Positions 34,740 to 42,467 of a stretch of DNA of 64,000 bases are shown in pieces. The first letter of the stretch is position 1. Each line of letters starts with the position of its first letter. The translations under genes were made by a program, and so were the position numbers. Source of the stretch: Halobacillus sp. Nhm2S1 (GTDB lineage: Bacteria > Bacillota > Bacilli > Bacillales > Halobacillaceae); the NCBI RefSeq assembly GCF_019599545.1, contig NZ_JAIEZV010000001.1, forward strand, positions 1 through 64,000, given 5' to 3'. The notes beneath the pieces were generated by a model. That model made no database searches, had not been told where the DNA came from, and saw only the letters and a program-made list of their open reading frames with translations.

Positions 34740-35954
34740 ATGGATCCACTCGATATCTTAGGCAATCTACATAAAATTAGACCAGTCTTCCAACCGATCG
34801 TCAGCGCCATCAATCAGGACGTGATCGGCCATGAAGTGTTGGCGCGTTACGAAGAAAATGGGAAGTGGCACAGTCTCGGTCCTTTTTTCCTTGACCCGGA
34901 TGTTCCAGAAGAATTCAAAGTGGAAATTGATCAGCATGTGCTGCGACTTGCCGTCGACCAGATTTTAGAAAAAGGGACCGACGGGCTCTTGTTCATCAAC
35001 CGCAATGCGAAACAACTGATGATCAATGACGGGGACGACCTGTTGCAATCGCTTCTTGAATATGAGCAAAAAGGATTGGATATGAAGCGGGTCGTCATCG
35101 AAGTCACCGAACATGATTTTGATGAGGAGTTCGAGACGCTGAACCATCTGCTTCTCTACTATAAAACGTACGGCATCCAGATCGCTGTCGATCATGTCGG
35201 GGCGAAGAGCTCGAACATCGACCGCATCCGCCAGCTGGAGCCTCATATTCTGAAAATCGATTCAAGGATTATCCGCCAGCAGAACGGCGACACATTCCAT
35301 GACATCATGTTCTCGCTGTCGATGCTTGCGCACCGTATTGGGGCGGCGCTCCTTTTTGAAAACATAGAAGATGACTACCAGCTCTATTTCGCATGGAAAC
35401 ATGGCAGCCGCTACTACCAGGGCTTCTATCTTGGGTATCCCGCCTTCCAACCGGTCACCCGGGAGTCCCTGCCTCTCGATATTGGGGAGAAGATGGCCGG
35501 CTACGTCCAGCGTGAAAAGCGTCTGTTGCAGCAGCGCCATGATTTCATTAAAGCATGGGAGAAAAAAGTGAAAAACCTTCTGCCCAGGTGGGAAGGGCCG
35601 AAGAAATCCGATGTTTTCATCGAAGGTGTCACCGAGGAGTTCGATGAGGAAAGCTTCCGGATGTTCGTCTGCCACATCGATGGTCAGCAAGTGTCGTCGA
35701 ACTTCAGGAAAAAGTCCGATGTATGGGAGTTGGAGCCGCACAAACGCGGATCGAACTGGGCGTTCCGTCCCTATTTCCTCGAAAACGTGATGCAGATGAA
35801 AGCGCTCAATACCGGGTTGCTTTCTGGTCTTTATTCCGATATCGAAACGAAGGAAATGGTGCGGACGTTCAGTTTCCCGCTGACGGATCAGCACTTCCTT
35901 TTCATCGACTTGAGGTATGCCTATCTCTATGAACATGAGTGTCTTCTTGCCTGA
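34740..35954 (+). CDS. EAL domain protein, YkuI-like
   Basis: This 404-aa cytoplasmic protein has an N-terminal EAL domain (about 1-250) and a C-terminal PAS-like YkuI_C domain (about 270-400). EAL motifs seen are HEVLARY (EXLXR), FINRN, VIEVTEHD and LKIDSRII. The canonical DDFG motif reads AVDHVGAKSSN, so the second metal-binding Asp is His, and the EGVE loop reads ENIE. B. subtilis YkuI binds c-di-GMP without evident hydrolysis, and this protein is likely also a binder or weak enzyme. RBS GGAGGGGG. A GGDEF gene lies 1.1 kb downstream. Confidence 0.87.
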   Translation: MDPLDILGNLHKIRPVFQPIVSAINQDVIGHEVLARYEENGKWHSLGPFFLDPDVPEEFKVEIDQHVLRLAVDQILEKGTDGLLFINRNAKQLMINDGDDLLQSLLEYEQKGLDMKRVVIEVTEHDFDEEFETLNHLLLYYKTYGIQIAVDHVGAKSSNIDRIRQLEPHILKIDSRIIRQQNGDTFHDIMFSLSMLAHRIGAALLFENIEDDYQLYFAWKHGSRYYQGFYLGYPAFQPVTRESLPLDIGEKMAGYVQREKRLLQQRHDFIKAWEKKVKNLLPRWEGPKKSDVFIEGVTEEFDEESFRMFVCHIDGQQVSSNFRKKSDVWELEPHKRGSNWAFRPYFLENVMQMKALNTGLLSGLYSDIETKEMVRTFSFPLTDQHFLFIDLRYAYLYEHECLLA

Positions 35955-36054
35955 GGAAAAAAAGAAAAAGAGGTGCAGAATCATGAGGATCCCCACGCCA
36001 TTTGATACGTTCCTGTAGGGAGAGAGTGAGTGCCTTGAGCCTCCTTACGGGATC

Positions 36055-36351
36055 GTGTCAAATCTCGAGGAACAGGACGTGGATCGTATGAAAAACAGAA
36101 ATACTGATGATTACCGCCATCACAGGGAGCGCATCATCCGGAAGCATATCGACATTTTACTGTACGTGAGACAGTATGAGGAAAGTGAGCCGGGGCATCC
36201 GTGGCTGAAACACCCTGGGAAACTGGCAAAAGCGCACCGCAAAGGGGCGTATCGGTATGAGAAGAAACACAAAATAAGAAAAGCGCCGGAGAAATCACGG
36301 CTGCAGATGATGCTTGCCGAGATGGAACAGTACGAAGAGGACTGGTGCTAG
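36055..36351 (+). CDS. Hypothetical basic protein (98 aa)
   Basis: A small, very basic, helical protein (RHHRERIIRKHIDILLYVRQ; KAHRKGAYRYEKKHKIRKAP). The start is unclear: GTG 36055 or ATG 36088 (MKNRNTDDYRHH), neither with an ideal RBS. It ends 16 bases before the acetyltransferase gene, suggesting one transcript. Family unknown. Confidence 0.5.
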   Translation: MSNLEEQDVDRMKNRNTDDYRHHRERIIRKHIDILLYVRQYEESEPGHPWLKHPGKLAKAHRKGAYRYEKKHKIRKAPEKSRLQMMLAEMEQYEEDWC

Positions 36352-36367
36352 AAAGAGGGGGAGCAGG

Positions 36368-36838
36368 TTGAACCTTTCTGTACAAGCCATGACAAGAGAG
36401 TATGCGGAAGAATCTCTCCGGTGGACGTACGAGCCGCCTTATGATTTTTACAATGTGGAACTCTCAGAGGAGGCACTTGCCGAGCGGTTGGACGGAAGTT
36501 ATCGGTTGGTACTGGATGAGGAAGGAGCACTGATCGGCTTCTTTTGTACGGGAAAAAGTGCGAAAGTTCCGGCCGGTGAGAAAGATGGCGTTTACGCGGA
36601 AGCGGCGGTCGACATGGGGCTTGGAATGAATCCTGAGCTTACGGGACAGGGGCACGGCAACCTTTTTGGAAAAACGGTCCTTGCGGAAATCCTTAAGGAT
36701 AATGAAGGGATCCCCGTCCGTCTTTCTGTTGCCACTTTCAATAAACGGGCCATTCGTCTTTATGAAAACATGGGGTTTGTTGAACAGGCCACCTTTCAAA
36801 CAGATGCGTGTCCTTTCATAACCATGATTAAAGACTAA
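36368..36838 (+). CDS. GNAT family N-acetyltransferase
   Basis: This 156-aa protein of the RimI-like type has the acetyl-CoA loop (LTGQGHGNLFGKTVLAEI, a Q-x-x-G-x-G-like P-loop) and the C-terminal beta-bulge region VATFNKRAIRLYENMGFV. These use acetyl-CoA to modify an amine. The substrate is unknown. TTG 36368 is chosen because GAGGGGGAG lies just upstream. A terminator follows. Confidence 0.8.
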   Translation: MNLSVQAMTREYAEESLRWTYEPPYDFYNVELSEEALAERLDGSYRLVLDEEGALIGFFCTGKSAKVPAGEKDGVYAEAAVDMGLGMNPELTGQGHGNLFGKTVLAEILKDNEGIPVRLSVATFNKRAIRLYENMGFVEQATFQTDACPFITMIKD

Positions 36839-36841
36839 TAC

Positions 36842-36875
36842 AAAGCCCGGGACTTTTGCTTCGGGCTTCTTTACT
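36842..36875 (+). terminator. Terminator after the acetyltransferase gene
   Basis: AAGCCCG / CGGGCTT hairpin followed by CTTTACT. The T tract is weak. Confidence 0.55.
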
Positions 36876-37068
36876 GTTCTCTGTAAGCTTATTGGTGGCG
36901 GCAAAAGTGTTGAAAATTAAAGGGATTCCTTGGCAAGCATCATTTGAACATTGGAAGGTTTTAGAAGTGATGGGAGGGGTAATTTCTACTTTAGAGCCAA
37001 TGTACTCAGGTCAAAAAGACTAGATGATTAGACGTTTGCTCTAACCATCGTGGAAAGGTCGTCATTTT

Positions 37069-37884
37069 ATGAAATCATATTACTTACAATGGATGCTTTT
37101 CATCTATATCGCTGTAGGGGTTGTTCTAGGTACAGGGTTTTCCCTGACCCTCGATCAATTCATCCCCATTCCGGGTGAACAGTTTGTGTTCTTTATGATT
37201 GCTTCCGCATTCGCTGGCGCCTTGCTCGGAACCGTCAATTATTTGATCTATTACTTCTTCACAAAAATGTTCATCCGTCACTTCAACCGTGTATTGAATT
37301 CTGTCAAAAACGGTGACTTATCGGCACGGACGCAGTTCCATACAGGAGGCATCGTTGGGGAATTGAATACAAATATCAACAAGACACTGGCGAACCTCGA
37401 GCGCTCCCACAACACGATTCTACATGATGATTTGACACGGATCCCGAATAGACATGCGCTACAGCAATTTTTTATGAGTGAAGAGGAAAGCGGCGAATTC
37501 GCTATGCTTTTCATTGATGTGGATGATTTTAAGACCATCAACGATACATATGGGCACGTCACGGGGGATGAAGTGCTCCGTTACATCGCCTTCGTTCTCC
37601 ACGAATCAGTGAAGGGGACCGGCCAGGTGTACCGGCTGAGCGGCGATGAGTTCGTCATTCTCCAGAAAGTTGAGCATAGTGAAAGCACGGATGAACTGTG
37701 TGGTCGCATCTATCATGCGTTCGAAGAACCTTTTCATATTGAAGTGCACACGATTTCCATCAGGATCAGCATCGGACTATGTCAGTTCGAGTTTGGCGCA
37801 AGTGATTTCGCCACCATTCTCGATGAAGCAGATCAGGAAATGTATAAGGTGAAAAACTCCCGTCAAGTCCGGCTCCGTTCGTGA
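37069..37884 (+). CDS. Membrane-anchored diguanylate cyclase (GGDEF)
   Basis: This 271-aa protein has two N-terminal helices (about 7-28 and 40-62), a short HAMP-like linker (FNRVLNSVKNGDLSARTQFH) and a GGDEF domain (about 112-270). It keeps LTRIPNRHALQQ, the metal-binding FIDVDDFKTINDTYGHVTGD and the active loop RLSGDEF (SGDEF variant, commonly active). It should make c-di-GMP at the membrane. No substantial extracellular sensor is present. Near the YkuI-like protein, it points to a local c-di-GMP module. The start ATG 37069 has only a weak GGAAAGG-type RBS. Confidence 0.85.
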   Translation: MKSYYLQWMLFIYIAVGVVLGTGFSLTLDQFIPIPGEQFVFFMIASAFAGALLGTVNYLIYYFFTKMFIRHFNRVLNSVKNGDLSARTQFHTGGIVGELNTNINKTLANLERSHNTILHDDLTRIPNRHALQQFFMSEEESGEFAMLFIDVDDFKTINDTYGHVTGDEVLRYIAFVLHESVKGTGQVYRLSGDEFVILQKVEHSESTDELCGRIYHAFEEPFHIEVHTISIRISIGLCQFEFGASDFATILDEADQEMYKVKNSRQVRLRS

Positions 37885-37905
37885 AGGATAGATAGATGGA
37901 GCTGG

Positions 37906-37946
37906 AAAAAGGAAAACCGCTCGGATCAAACGAGCGGTTTTCCTTT
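37906..37946. terminator. Terminator after the GGDEF gene
   Basis: AAAGGAAAACCGCTCG / CGAGCGGTTTTCCTTT, a long perfect stem ending in TTTT. Confidence 0.85.
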
Positions 37947-38043
37947 TACATAGTGAAGATCGAGGCCTGACATCCACTTGCGGATTAGAATAATATAAGA
38001 TCCTAAACATACCTTTATGAAGAAAACAAGGGGGACGTATATT

Positions 38044-38223
38044 TTGAAGGACGGTAAAGAAGAGAAGGAAAAACCAAAACTAAGACTAAGACCTATGCTA
38101 GATCAACGGAGCGGGTCACAAATCCTTAACGATTATTGTAAAGCGATTGATGAGATGAACCGACCAGCTCTTGAGAAAGCTCGTAAACTGATCGAGGATA
38201 GAAAAAAAGAAAAGGGTAAATGA
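38044..38223 (+). CDS. Hypothetical charged protein (59 aa)
   Basis: A short hydrophilic helical protein (KDGKEEKEKPKLRLRPMLDQ; AIDEMNRPALEKARKLIEDR). TTG 38044 follows AGGGGGA at good spacing; the upstream ATG 38017 has no RBS. Unknown family. A terminator starts at the stop codon. Confidence 0.6.
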   Translation: MKDGKEEKEKPKLRLRPMLDQRSGSQILNDYCKAIDEMNRPALEKARKLIEDRKKEKGK

Positions 38224-38262
38224 AAAAAGCTATCCAATAAGGATAGCTTTAAACTTTTTTAA
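38223..38262 (+). terminator. Terminator
   Basis: AAGCTATCC / GGATAGCTT hairpin, followed by TAAACTTTTTT. Confidence 0.7.
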
Positions 38263-38574
38263 TAAAGAACGTGCTGATCTATATACTCTTATTTTTACTT
38301 GAGTTCCGCCACTGAGTGACCACTTTAAAAAGGTGCTGTGATTCATTTTATGGATCTATTCTTATTCTTTCGGTAACTATGTAGGCGTTATCGTGTTCTT
38401 CATCAGCCTCTTGTTTTTACCTCCATCCAGTCAAGAATCCTCTTATGAATCTGCTAAGCAGCATATGGGCGTATTTCTCGTAGGTTTAGGGTGGTAATTT
38501 TAAGAAATGGGGTGGAAAGGGAGCGTTCTACTCTCATGGATAGGGAATAGATTGGAAAAGAAGGAGGAGATCCA
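38263..38574. other. Intergenic region with a possible membrane-protein remnant
   Basis: A start-less frame at about 38342-38497 encodes a hydrophobic stretch (IYSYSFGNYVGVIVFFISLL) ending in GVFLVGLGW and TAA, preceded by an in-frame TGA and no RBS. It may be the tail of a lost gene. The rest holds the ectC-like RBS (AAGGAGGA) and nothing else recognised. Confidence 0.35.
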
Positions 38575-38961
38575 GTGAAGGTTGTAGCGCTGAAAGATGT
38601 GATTGGGACGAGTCAGGATGTAGATGGAGGGACGTGGAACAGCCGGCGTCTGATCGTCAAGAAAGACGGAATGGGCTATTCGGTCCATGACACGATCATC
38701 CGTGCAGGGACGGAAACGCATATTTGGTACAAGCACCACCTAGAGTCGGTCTATTGTATCGAAGGGGAGGGCGAAGTCGTCACACTTAAAGATCAAAAGA
38801 CATGGCCGATCGAACAGGGCGTCCTGTATGCCCTCGATGAACATGATGAACATCTGCTGCGGGCGAAAACGGATATGCGGATGATCTGCGTGTTTAACCC
38901 ACCGATCAGCGGGGATGAAATCCACGATGAAGACGGGGTCTATCCGGTCGATGAATCGTAA
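38575..38961 (+). CDS. ectC: Ectoine synthase (EctC), solitary
   Basis: This 128-aa cupin enzyme converts N-gamma-acetyl-diaminobutyrate to ectoine, the osmoprotectant. The sequence carries the family core [45 protein letters not shown] and [11 protein letters not shown]. The iron ligands known from characterised EctC (Glu57, Tyr85, His93) are all present at those positions. The GTG start follows AAGGAGGA. No ectA or ectB gene flanks it and a terminator closes the gene. It is therefore an orphan copy: either a second enzyme besides a full ect operon elsewhere, or one using external precursor. Confidence 0.88.
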   Translation: MKVVALKDVIGTSQDVDGGTWNSRRLIVKKDGMGYSVHDTIIRAGTETHIWYKHHLESVYCIEGEGEVVTLKDQKTWPIEQGVLYALDEHDEHLLRAKTDMRMICVFNPPISGDEIHDEDGVYPVDES

Positions 38962-38993
38962 CCTTTCCTAGTCCAGGAAGGGTTATTTTTTTC
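38958..38993 (+). terminator. Terminator of the ectC gene
   Basis: TAACCTTTCCT / AGGAAGGGTTA followed by TTTTTTT, overlapping the stop codon. Confidence 0.8.
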
Positions 38994-39050
38994 CATAAAA
39001 ACGGAAAATTCTGTTACAATGGGAGCGGTGGAGCGTTGAGGAGGGAATTC

Positions 39051-39299
39051 ATGTACAAGTTTTGGGACAGAGTAGGGATGATTTTTCTAGCCGCTGGTTT
39101 TTTAGCCCTCATCCTACCGCTGTTTACGGATTTTCCTTTCCGATGGGAGTTACTGTGGATTTGTTCCGTGCCATCCGTGGTGGTTATGAGAGTAAAAGAC
39201 ATCCAGAATGGGAAGAAAATCGAACCGGTACTTGTTATTGCATTTAGCGTATGTATTTTTGGGTTTTCTCTGTACAGTTTACTATGGAGTAGACTTTAA
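39051..39299 (+). CDS. Small membrane protein A (82 aa), tandem paralogue
   Basis: A three-helix membrane protein. It shares the segment LFTDFPFRW...PSVVVMRVKDI...GKKIEP with the next gene (39404-39649), which has LFTDLPFRA...PSVVITRVRDM...GKKIEP. The two arose by tandem duplication. ATG 39051 follows GAGGAGGG. Family unknown. Confidence 0.7.
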   Translation: MYKFWDRVGMIFLAAGFLALILPLFTDFPFRWELLWICSVPSVVVMRVKDIQNGKKIEPVLVIAFSVCIFGFSLYSLLWSRL

Positions 39300-39403
39300 G
39301 AAACTTTGTCGACCATTCTATGAGTCTATCTTTCAATCGGTTTCACTCTCATAAATAGATGGGATGACGTTAAACCAATGGAGTGTAGAGAGGGAGGATG
39401 GAT

Positions 39404-39649
39404 TTGAACAAGACTTTAAGATGGCTGGGGCATTTTCTCTTTGGTGCCGCCGTTCTCATTTTTCTATTGATGCTGTTCACCGATCTCCCATTCCGAGCAG
39501 AATGGGGATGGATTTTCCTAGCACCATCGGTTGTCATCACCAGAGTGCGGGATATGCGCGAATCAGGAAAGAAAATAGAGCCGCTGATTACGATTACCCT
39601 TTGTGCCTTCATTTTTAGTCTTTCCTTATATGGTCTATTATTCGTCTGA
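39404..39649 (+). CDS. Small membrane protein B (81 aa), tandem paralogue
   Basis: The second copy of the duplicated three-helix protein (see 39051-39299). TTG 39404 gives proper spacing to GAGGGAGG; ATG 39398 abuts the RBS. Length and helix positions match the first copy throughout. Confidence 0.7.
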   Translation: MNKTLRWLGHFLFGAAVLIFLLMLFTDLPFRAEWGWIFLAPSVVITRVRDMRESGKKIEPLITITLCAFIFSLSLYGLLFV

Positions 39650-39674
39650 TTACATATGATCGCGAGGGGTTTCT

Positions 39675-40133
39675 ATGGAAGAAGCATTAAAAAAAGAAAG
39701 CATGGATCAGAAAAAAATTAGAAATAAAGCCCGTAAATCGGTCTGGCATCTATTTTTGATTATGGCCTTATGTATCGGCTTAGGACAGATCTTTTTCGAT
39801 GAAGTTCCAGGTCTCTTTTACCTGGGCGCGTTCGTGTTTTATGGATTTTTCCTCTATGAAACGTACATGAGCAGGAAAACGAATCAAGAGCTGTGGCGGA
39901 TTTGGGATGAACGCTGGAGAGACCGTCGGACGCTTTTCCAGCTCCGTTCATCTGTGACCAATTCGTTGGATATTTTACTACCTGCGATTCTCGGTGCTAA
40001 CGCTTCATGGATCATGGGGGCCATTTTCTTGGTGATTGGTCTTGTGACAGGGTTCCGGGACGGGAAGAAGAAGTGGGAAGCGAAAGAGTATTATTACGAG
40101 GAATACATAGAAACAAGGAGCATGGCCGCATGA
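39675..40133 (+). CDS. Hypothetical membrane protein (152 aa)
   Basis: A protein with a charged N-terminus (ALKKESMDQKKIRNKARKSV), two central helices (about 25-43 and 48-66), a basic Trp-rich loop (ELWRIWDERWRDRRTLF) and two further helices. It ends in an acidic, Tyr-rich tail. Unknown family. It starts 25 bases after the duplicated pair and overlaps the next (broken) gene by ATGA, indicating an operon. Confidence 0.65.
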   Translation: MEEALKKESMDQKKIRNKARKSVWHLFLIMALCIGLGQIFFDEVPGLFYLGAFVFYGFFLYETYMSRKTNQELWRIWDERWRDRRTLFQLRSSVTNSLDILLPAILGANASWIMGAIFLVIGLVTGFRDGKKKWEAKEYYYEEYIETRSMAA

Positions 40134-40443
40134 AAGCATTCAGGATTTTCATCGCCCTCTGTGGTGTCATCGCCATGATCTGGATGGTGGTCAGGCTCTT
40201 TTAACCCACCCCCCAAACCCATGCTTTTATCATAGGAGGACTCTTCTTATTACTCGGCATACAAAATTGGATGAATGCACAAAGAAATACGTGGCTTTTT
40301 ACATTCTCCTTGCTTTCATTCCAATCATTACGGTCATGATACGAAGAGCACCCGTCTCGATCAGTGGGGTTAGGTTAGATCAATCATCAAGGAACGCGTG
40401 TAAGGAAGTCCGAACCGCGCGCAACGAAAAGAAAACAAGTTAG
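40130..40443 (+). pseudogene. Broken small membrane protein gene (DUF3953-like)
   Basis: ATG 40130 (RBS AAGGAG, overlapping the previous stop) encodes a 24-residue hydrophobic helix ending VVRLF-TAA. The same frame then continues past TAA with PTPQTHAFIIGGLFLLLGIQ and NWMNAQRNTW. A further helix (AFYILLAFIPIITVMIRRA) lies in another frame. Together they resemble a three-helix DUF3953-type protein broken by one nonsense codon and one frameshift. The 24-aa peptide could still be made. An alternative is assembly error. Confidence 0.5.
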
Positions 40444-40453
40444 GAAGATACAT

Positions 40454-41353
40454 ATGAAAGGAAAAACATTTCTGATTTCTCTGCTGATCGTTGCGATCAG
40501 TTGGGGAGGCAACTTATGGTTCTATCAATCTAAGCAATTGGAGGAACCAGTTTTTCTCGAACACTTTTACGGTGGAATCGGGATGTTCGAGCTTTATTAC
40601 TTAACCAATAGAGATGATCCGGCACGTGTCATGAGTGTAGAGTTTAGTGATGGAACGACTCTACATGCGAAATCGGATTATTATGCGTTTCAAAATGAGA
40701 ATCCTGCCTATGGGCCGGATATCCAAAGCAGATCCTCGCATTATTTGCTCAAAAGTGTAGTCTTTGATGAGCAGAAAATGAGGGAGTTGAGTGTCGATCA
40801 TAGAGGACGAGCTACGATTCATTTTAATAATGGGGAAACAACCGTAGCGGATATTGGCAAGGTTACATCCAGTGAACACAGAGAGGGAAATGGAATTTTT
40901 CGTCAACAATCAAGCTCAAGCAGCAGCAATGGACGCTCCTTTCGCTCTTATACGGTCGTTGAGGATTTGAAAATAGAATCGATGACCTCACCATTTCCTG
41001 AAGTTGATGAAGATTTAAAGAAGAAATTGTACACCCCGTCGATCGGTACAACAGGTACACCCGATGGGGGCGGCCCGCGCACGCACAACAAAGAACTGAA
41101 TGAGGAATGGAGCCGCGTCGCTGGTGCTCCATTGGAAGAAGTCCAATTTCCCATTGAAATGAAGCGGGGAGACGGGATCAGGCTGACGATGCAAGAAAAG
41201 CCGGACGCGATTCGCGCTTATTCTTATGAAATCGAAATGACAGGTACAACGGAAAATGGCTACCCATTCACTCAGCCATTCTATGTAACGAATGACCCGC
41301 AGCTCACGCCAGAGCAGATGGAACTCCTGATCGAAAGGAGGGGGAGCCAATGA
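40454..41353 (+). CDS. Hypothetical membrane-anchored protein (299 aa)
   Basis: An N-terminal helix (about residues 5-24) acts as uncleaved anchor or signal peptide. The rest is extracellular, beta-rich and polar, with a low-complexity QQSSSSSSNGRSF stretch and a GTTGTPDGGGPRTHN loop. No family is recognised. Its last bases overlap the next start (ATGA at 41350), so it is coupled with the 188-aa membrane protein. Confidence 0.65.
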   Translation: MKGKTFLISLLIVAISWGGNLWFYQSKQLEEPVFLEHFYGGIGMFELYYLTNRDDPARVMSVEFSDGTTLHAKSDYYAFQNENPAYGPDIQSRSSHYLLKSVVFDEQKMRELSVDHRGRATIHFNNGETTVADIGKVTSSEHREGNGIFRQQSSSSSSNGRSFRSYTVVEDLKIESMTSPFPEVDEDLKKKLYTPSIGTTGTPDGGGPRTHNKELNEEWSRVAGAPLEEVQFPIEMKRGDGIRLTMQEKPDAIRAYSYEIEMTGTTENGYPFTQPFYVTNDPQLTPEQMELLIERRGSQ

Positions 41354-41916
41354 ATCCCTTTCACCGGATCTTCGGGGGGCTGCTTCTTGTTTTAATCGAC
41401 ATCCACCTCGGCCAAATTGAGATTTTAGCTGATTTCATCGGGTATTTCCTAGTATTAAGTGCCTTGAATGGTATGGAGGGGAACTTGAAAGGAATGAAAG
41501 GTGCGAGAACTACCGCCTTGATCATCAGTCTCATTGCGATTCCCCAAGCCTTTATAGGTCAGCCAACAGGAACGACAGAAGGTGTGAGTATAGGTTTAGA
41601 TCTTCCTACGATTTACCATCAATCGTTAGGGTTGCTCAAGCTGGTGCTGACCTTTTATCTGTTTCAGGTGTTCATCGATTGGGCGAAGAAAAAGCAAGAA
41701 GAGGATCTTCAAGAAAGAGCACGCAAGCTATTCAGATTTTATCTGACTGCTCACATCCTTTATTACGCGCTCTTGCCTTTCTCCATGAACCTTCCGGAAA
41801 ACACGGTTATCCCGTTATTTATCATAGGAATAGCTGTGATGATCATCCTTGAGATCGTGTTCCTGGTCTTAATCCGTGCTTTTCGTAACGAACAGCAAAA
41901 ATTAGAACTCTATTAA
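41350..41916 (+). CDS. Hypothetical membrane protein (188 aa)
   Basis: About five hydrophobic helices. The start is FHRIFGGLLLVLIDIHLGQI, with an IGYFLVLSALNGMEG segment. Translationally coupled to the preceding anchored protein through ATGA. RBS AAAGGAGGGGG lies in the previous coding end. No family is recognised; its partner's exported domain suggests a two-protein membrane complex (inference). Confidence 0.65.
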   Translation: MNPFHRIFGGLLLVLIDIHLGQIEILADFIGYFLVLSALNGMEGNLKGMKGARTTALIISLIAIPQAFIGQPTGTTEGVSIGLDLPTIYHQSLGLLKLVLTFYLFQVFIDWAKKKQEEDLQERARKLFRFYLTAHILYYALLPFSMNLPENTVIPLFIIGIAVMIILEIVFLVLIRAFRNEQQKLELY

Positions 41917-41949
41917 AAAAAGGCGCCTCGGTCTGAGGCGTCTTCTTTA
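41917..41949. terminator. Bidirectional terminator between convergent genes
   Basis: AAGGCGCCTC / GAGGCGTCTT hairpin with A and T runs on the two sides. Confidence 0.75.
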
Positions 41950-42258
41950 TGCCGGCTGTTTTTCCAATTCCGGATCGGCTTCCGCTGCATCGATGAACAA
42001 AAAGATCGCTGTCAAAATGTGCATGACCATACCGACGAAAGGAACCCAGCCGATGCATGAGGTGACGATTCCGAGGATGCTTCCTCTCGTTTCCCTTCCT
42101 TTCTGCTGGGAGAGCACAAGGGTGATGATGTGAAGGATAAGCATGACGGCCAGGGGCGTCCACAGTAACGAGATGACGAACGTTCCTCCAATAAAAGGGA
42201 TGCCTAAAAATGCTTCCAAAGTGGCGGTGACCCACATGAGAACACGTGCTGCTGACAT
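41947..42258 (-). CDS. Hypothetical membrane protein (103 aa)
   Basis: Four hydrophobic segments with short loops (ATLEAFLGIPFIGGTFVISL, SCIGWVPFVGMVMHILTAIF) and an acidic C-terminus. ATG 42258 follows GGGAGGTG. Unknown family. Confidence 0.65.
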   Translation of the reverse strand: MSAARVLMWVTATLEAFLGIPFIGGTFVISLLWTPLAVMLILHIITLVLSQQKGRETRGSILGIVTSCIGWVPFVGMVMHILTAIFLFIDAAEADPELEKQPA

Positions 42259-42370
42259 ACAAACACCTCCCGTTTATCCTCCTTCAATGTATTCAAAGAA
42301 CAGAGGTTTAGAACTTGGGACTATAGAAACAGGACAATCGTTTCTTTTTCCATCATTTTCTGAATATTTC

Positions 42371-42398
42371 TTCACACTCAGGAAATCTATGGTATATT
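42371..42398 (+). promoter_or_regulatory. Promoter of the pullulanase gene
   Basis: TTCACA, 16 bases, TATATT: both hexamers differ from the SigA consensus by one base. The predicted transcription start falls at about 42405, inside the cre site. Confidence 0.6.
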
Positions 42399-42404
42399 GG
42401 TTTG

Positions 42405-42418
42405 TGAAAGCGTTTGCA
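42405..42418. promoter_or_regulatory. Catabolite-responsive element (cre)
   Basis: TGAAAGCGTTTGCA matches the B. subtilis CcpA cre consensus TGWAARCGYTWNCW at every position. It overlaps the predicted transcription start of the pullulanase gene, the position for glucose repression by CcpA. Confidence 0.85.
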
Positions 42419-42467
42419 CTAAACAGTGTGTATCGCACTCGTATACCTATTAAAGGAGGAGAATGAT

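Noticed and set aside
35262-35996. 244-codon minus-strand frame opposite the EAL gene
   Set aside because: Antisense shadow of a well-supported EAL protein with codon bias on the plus strand.
35983-36018. 11-codon frame after the EAL gene with AAGAGGTG upstream
   Set aside because: RBS is plausible but the frame is too short and has no leader-type structure after it.
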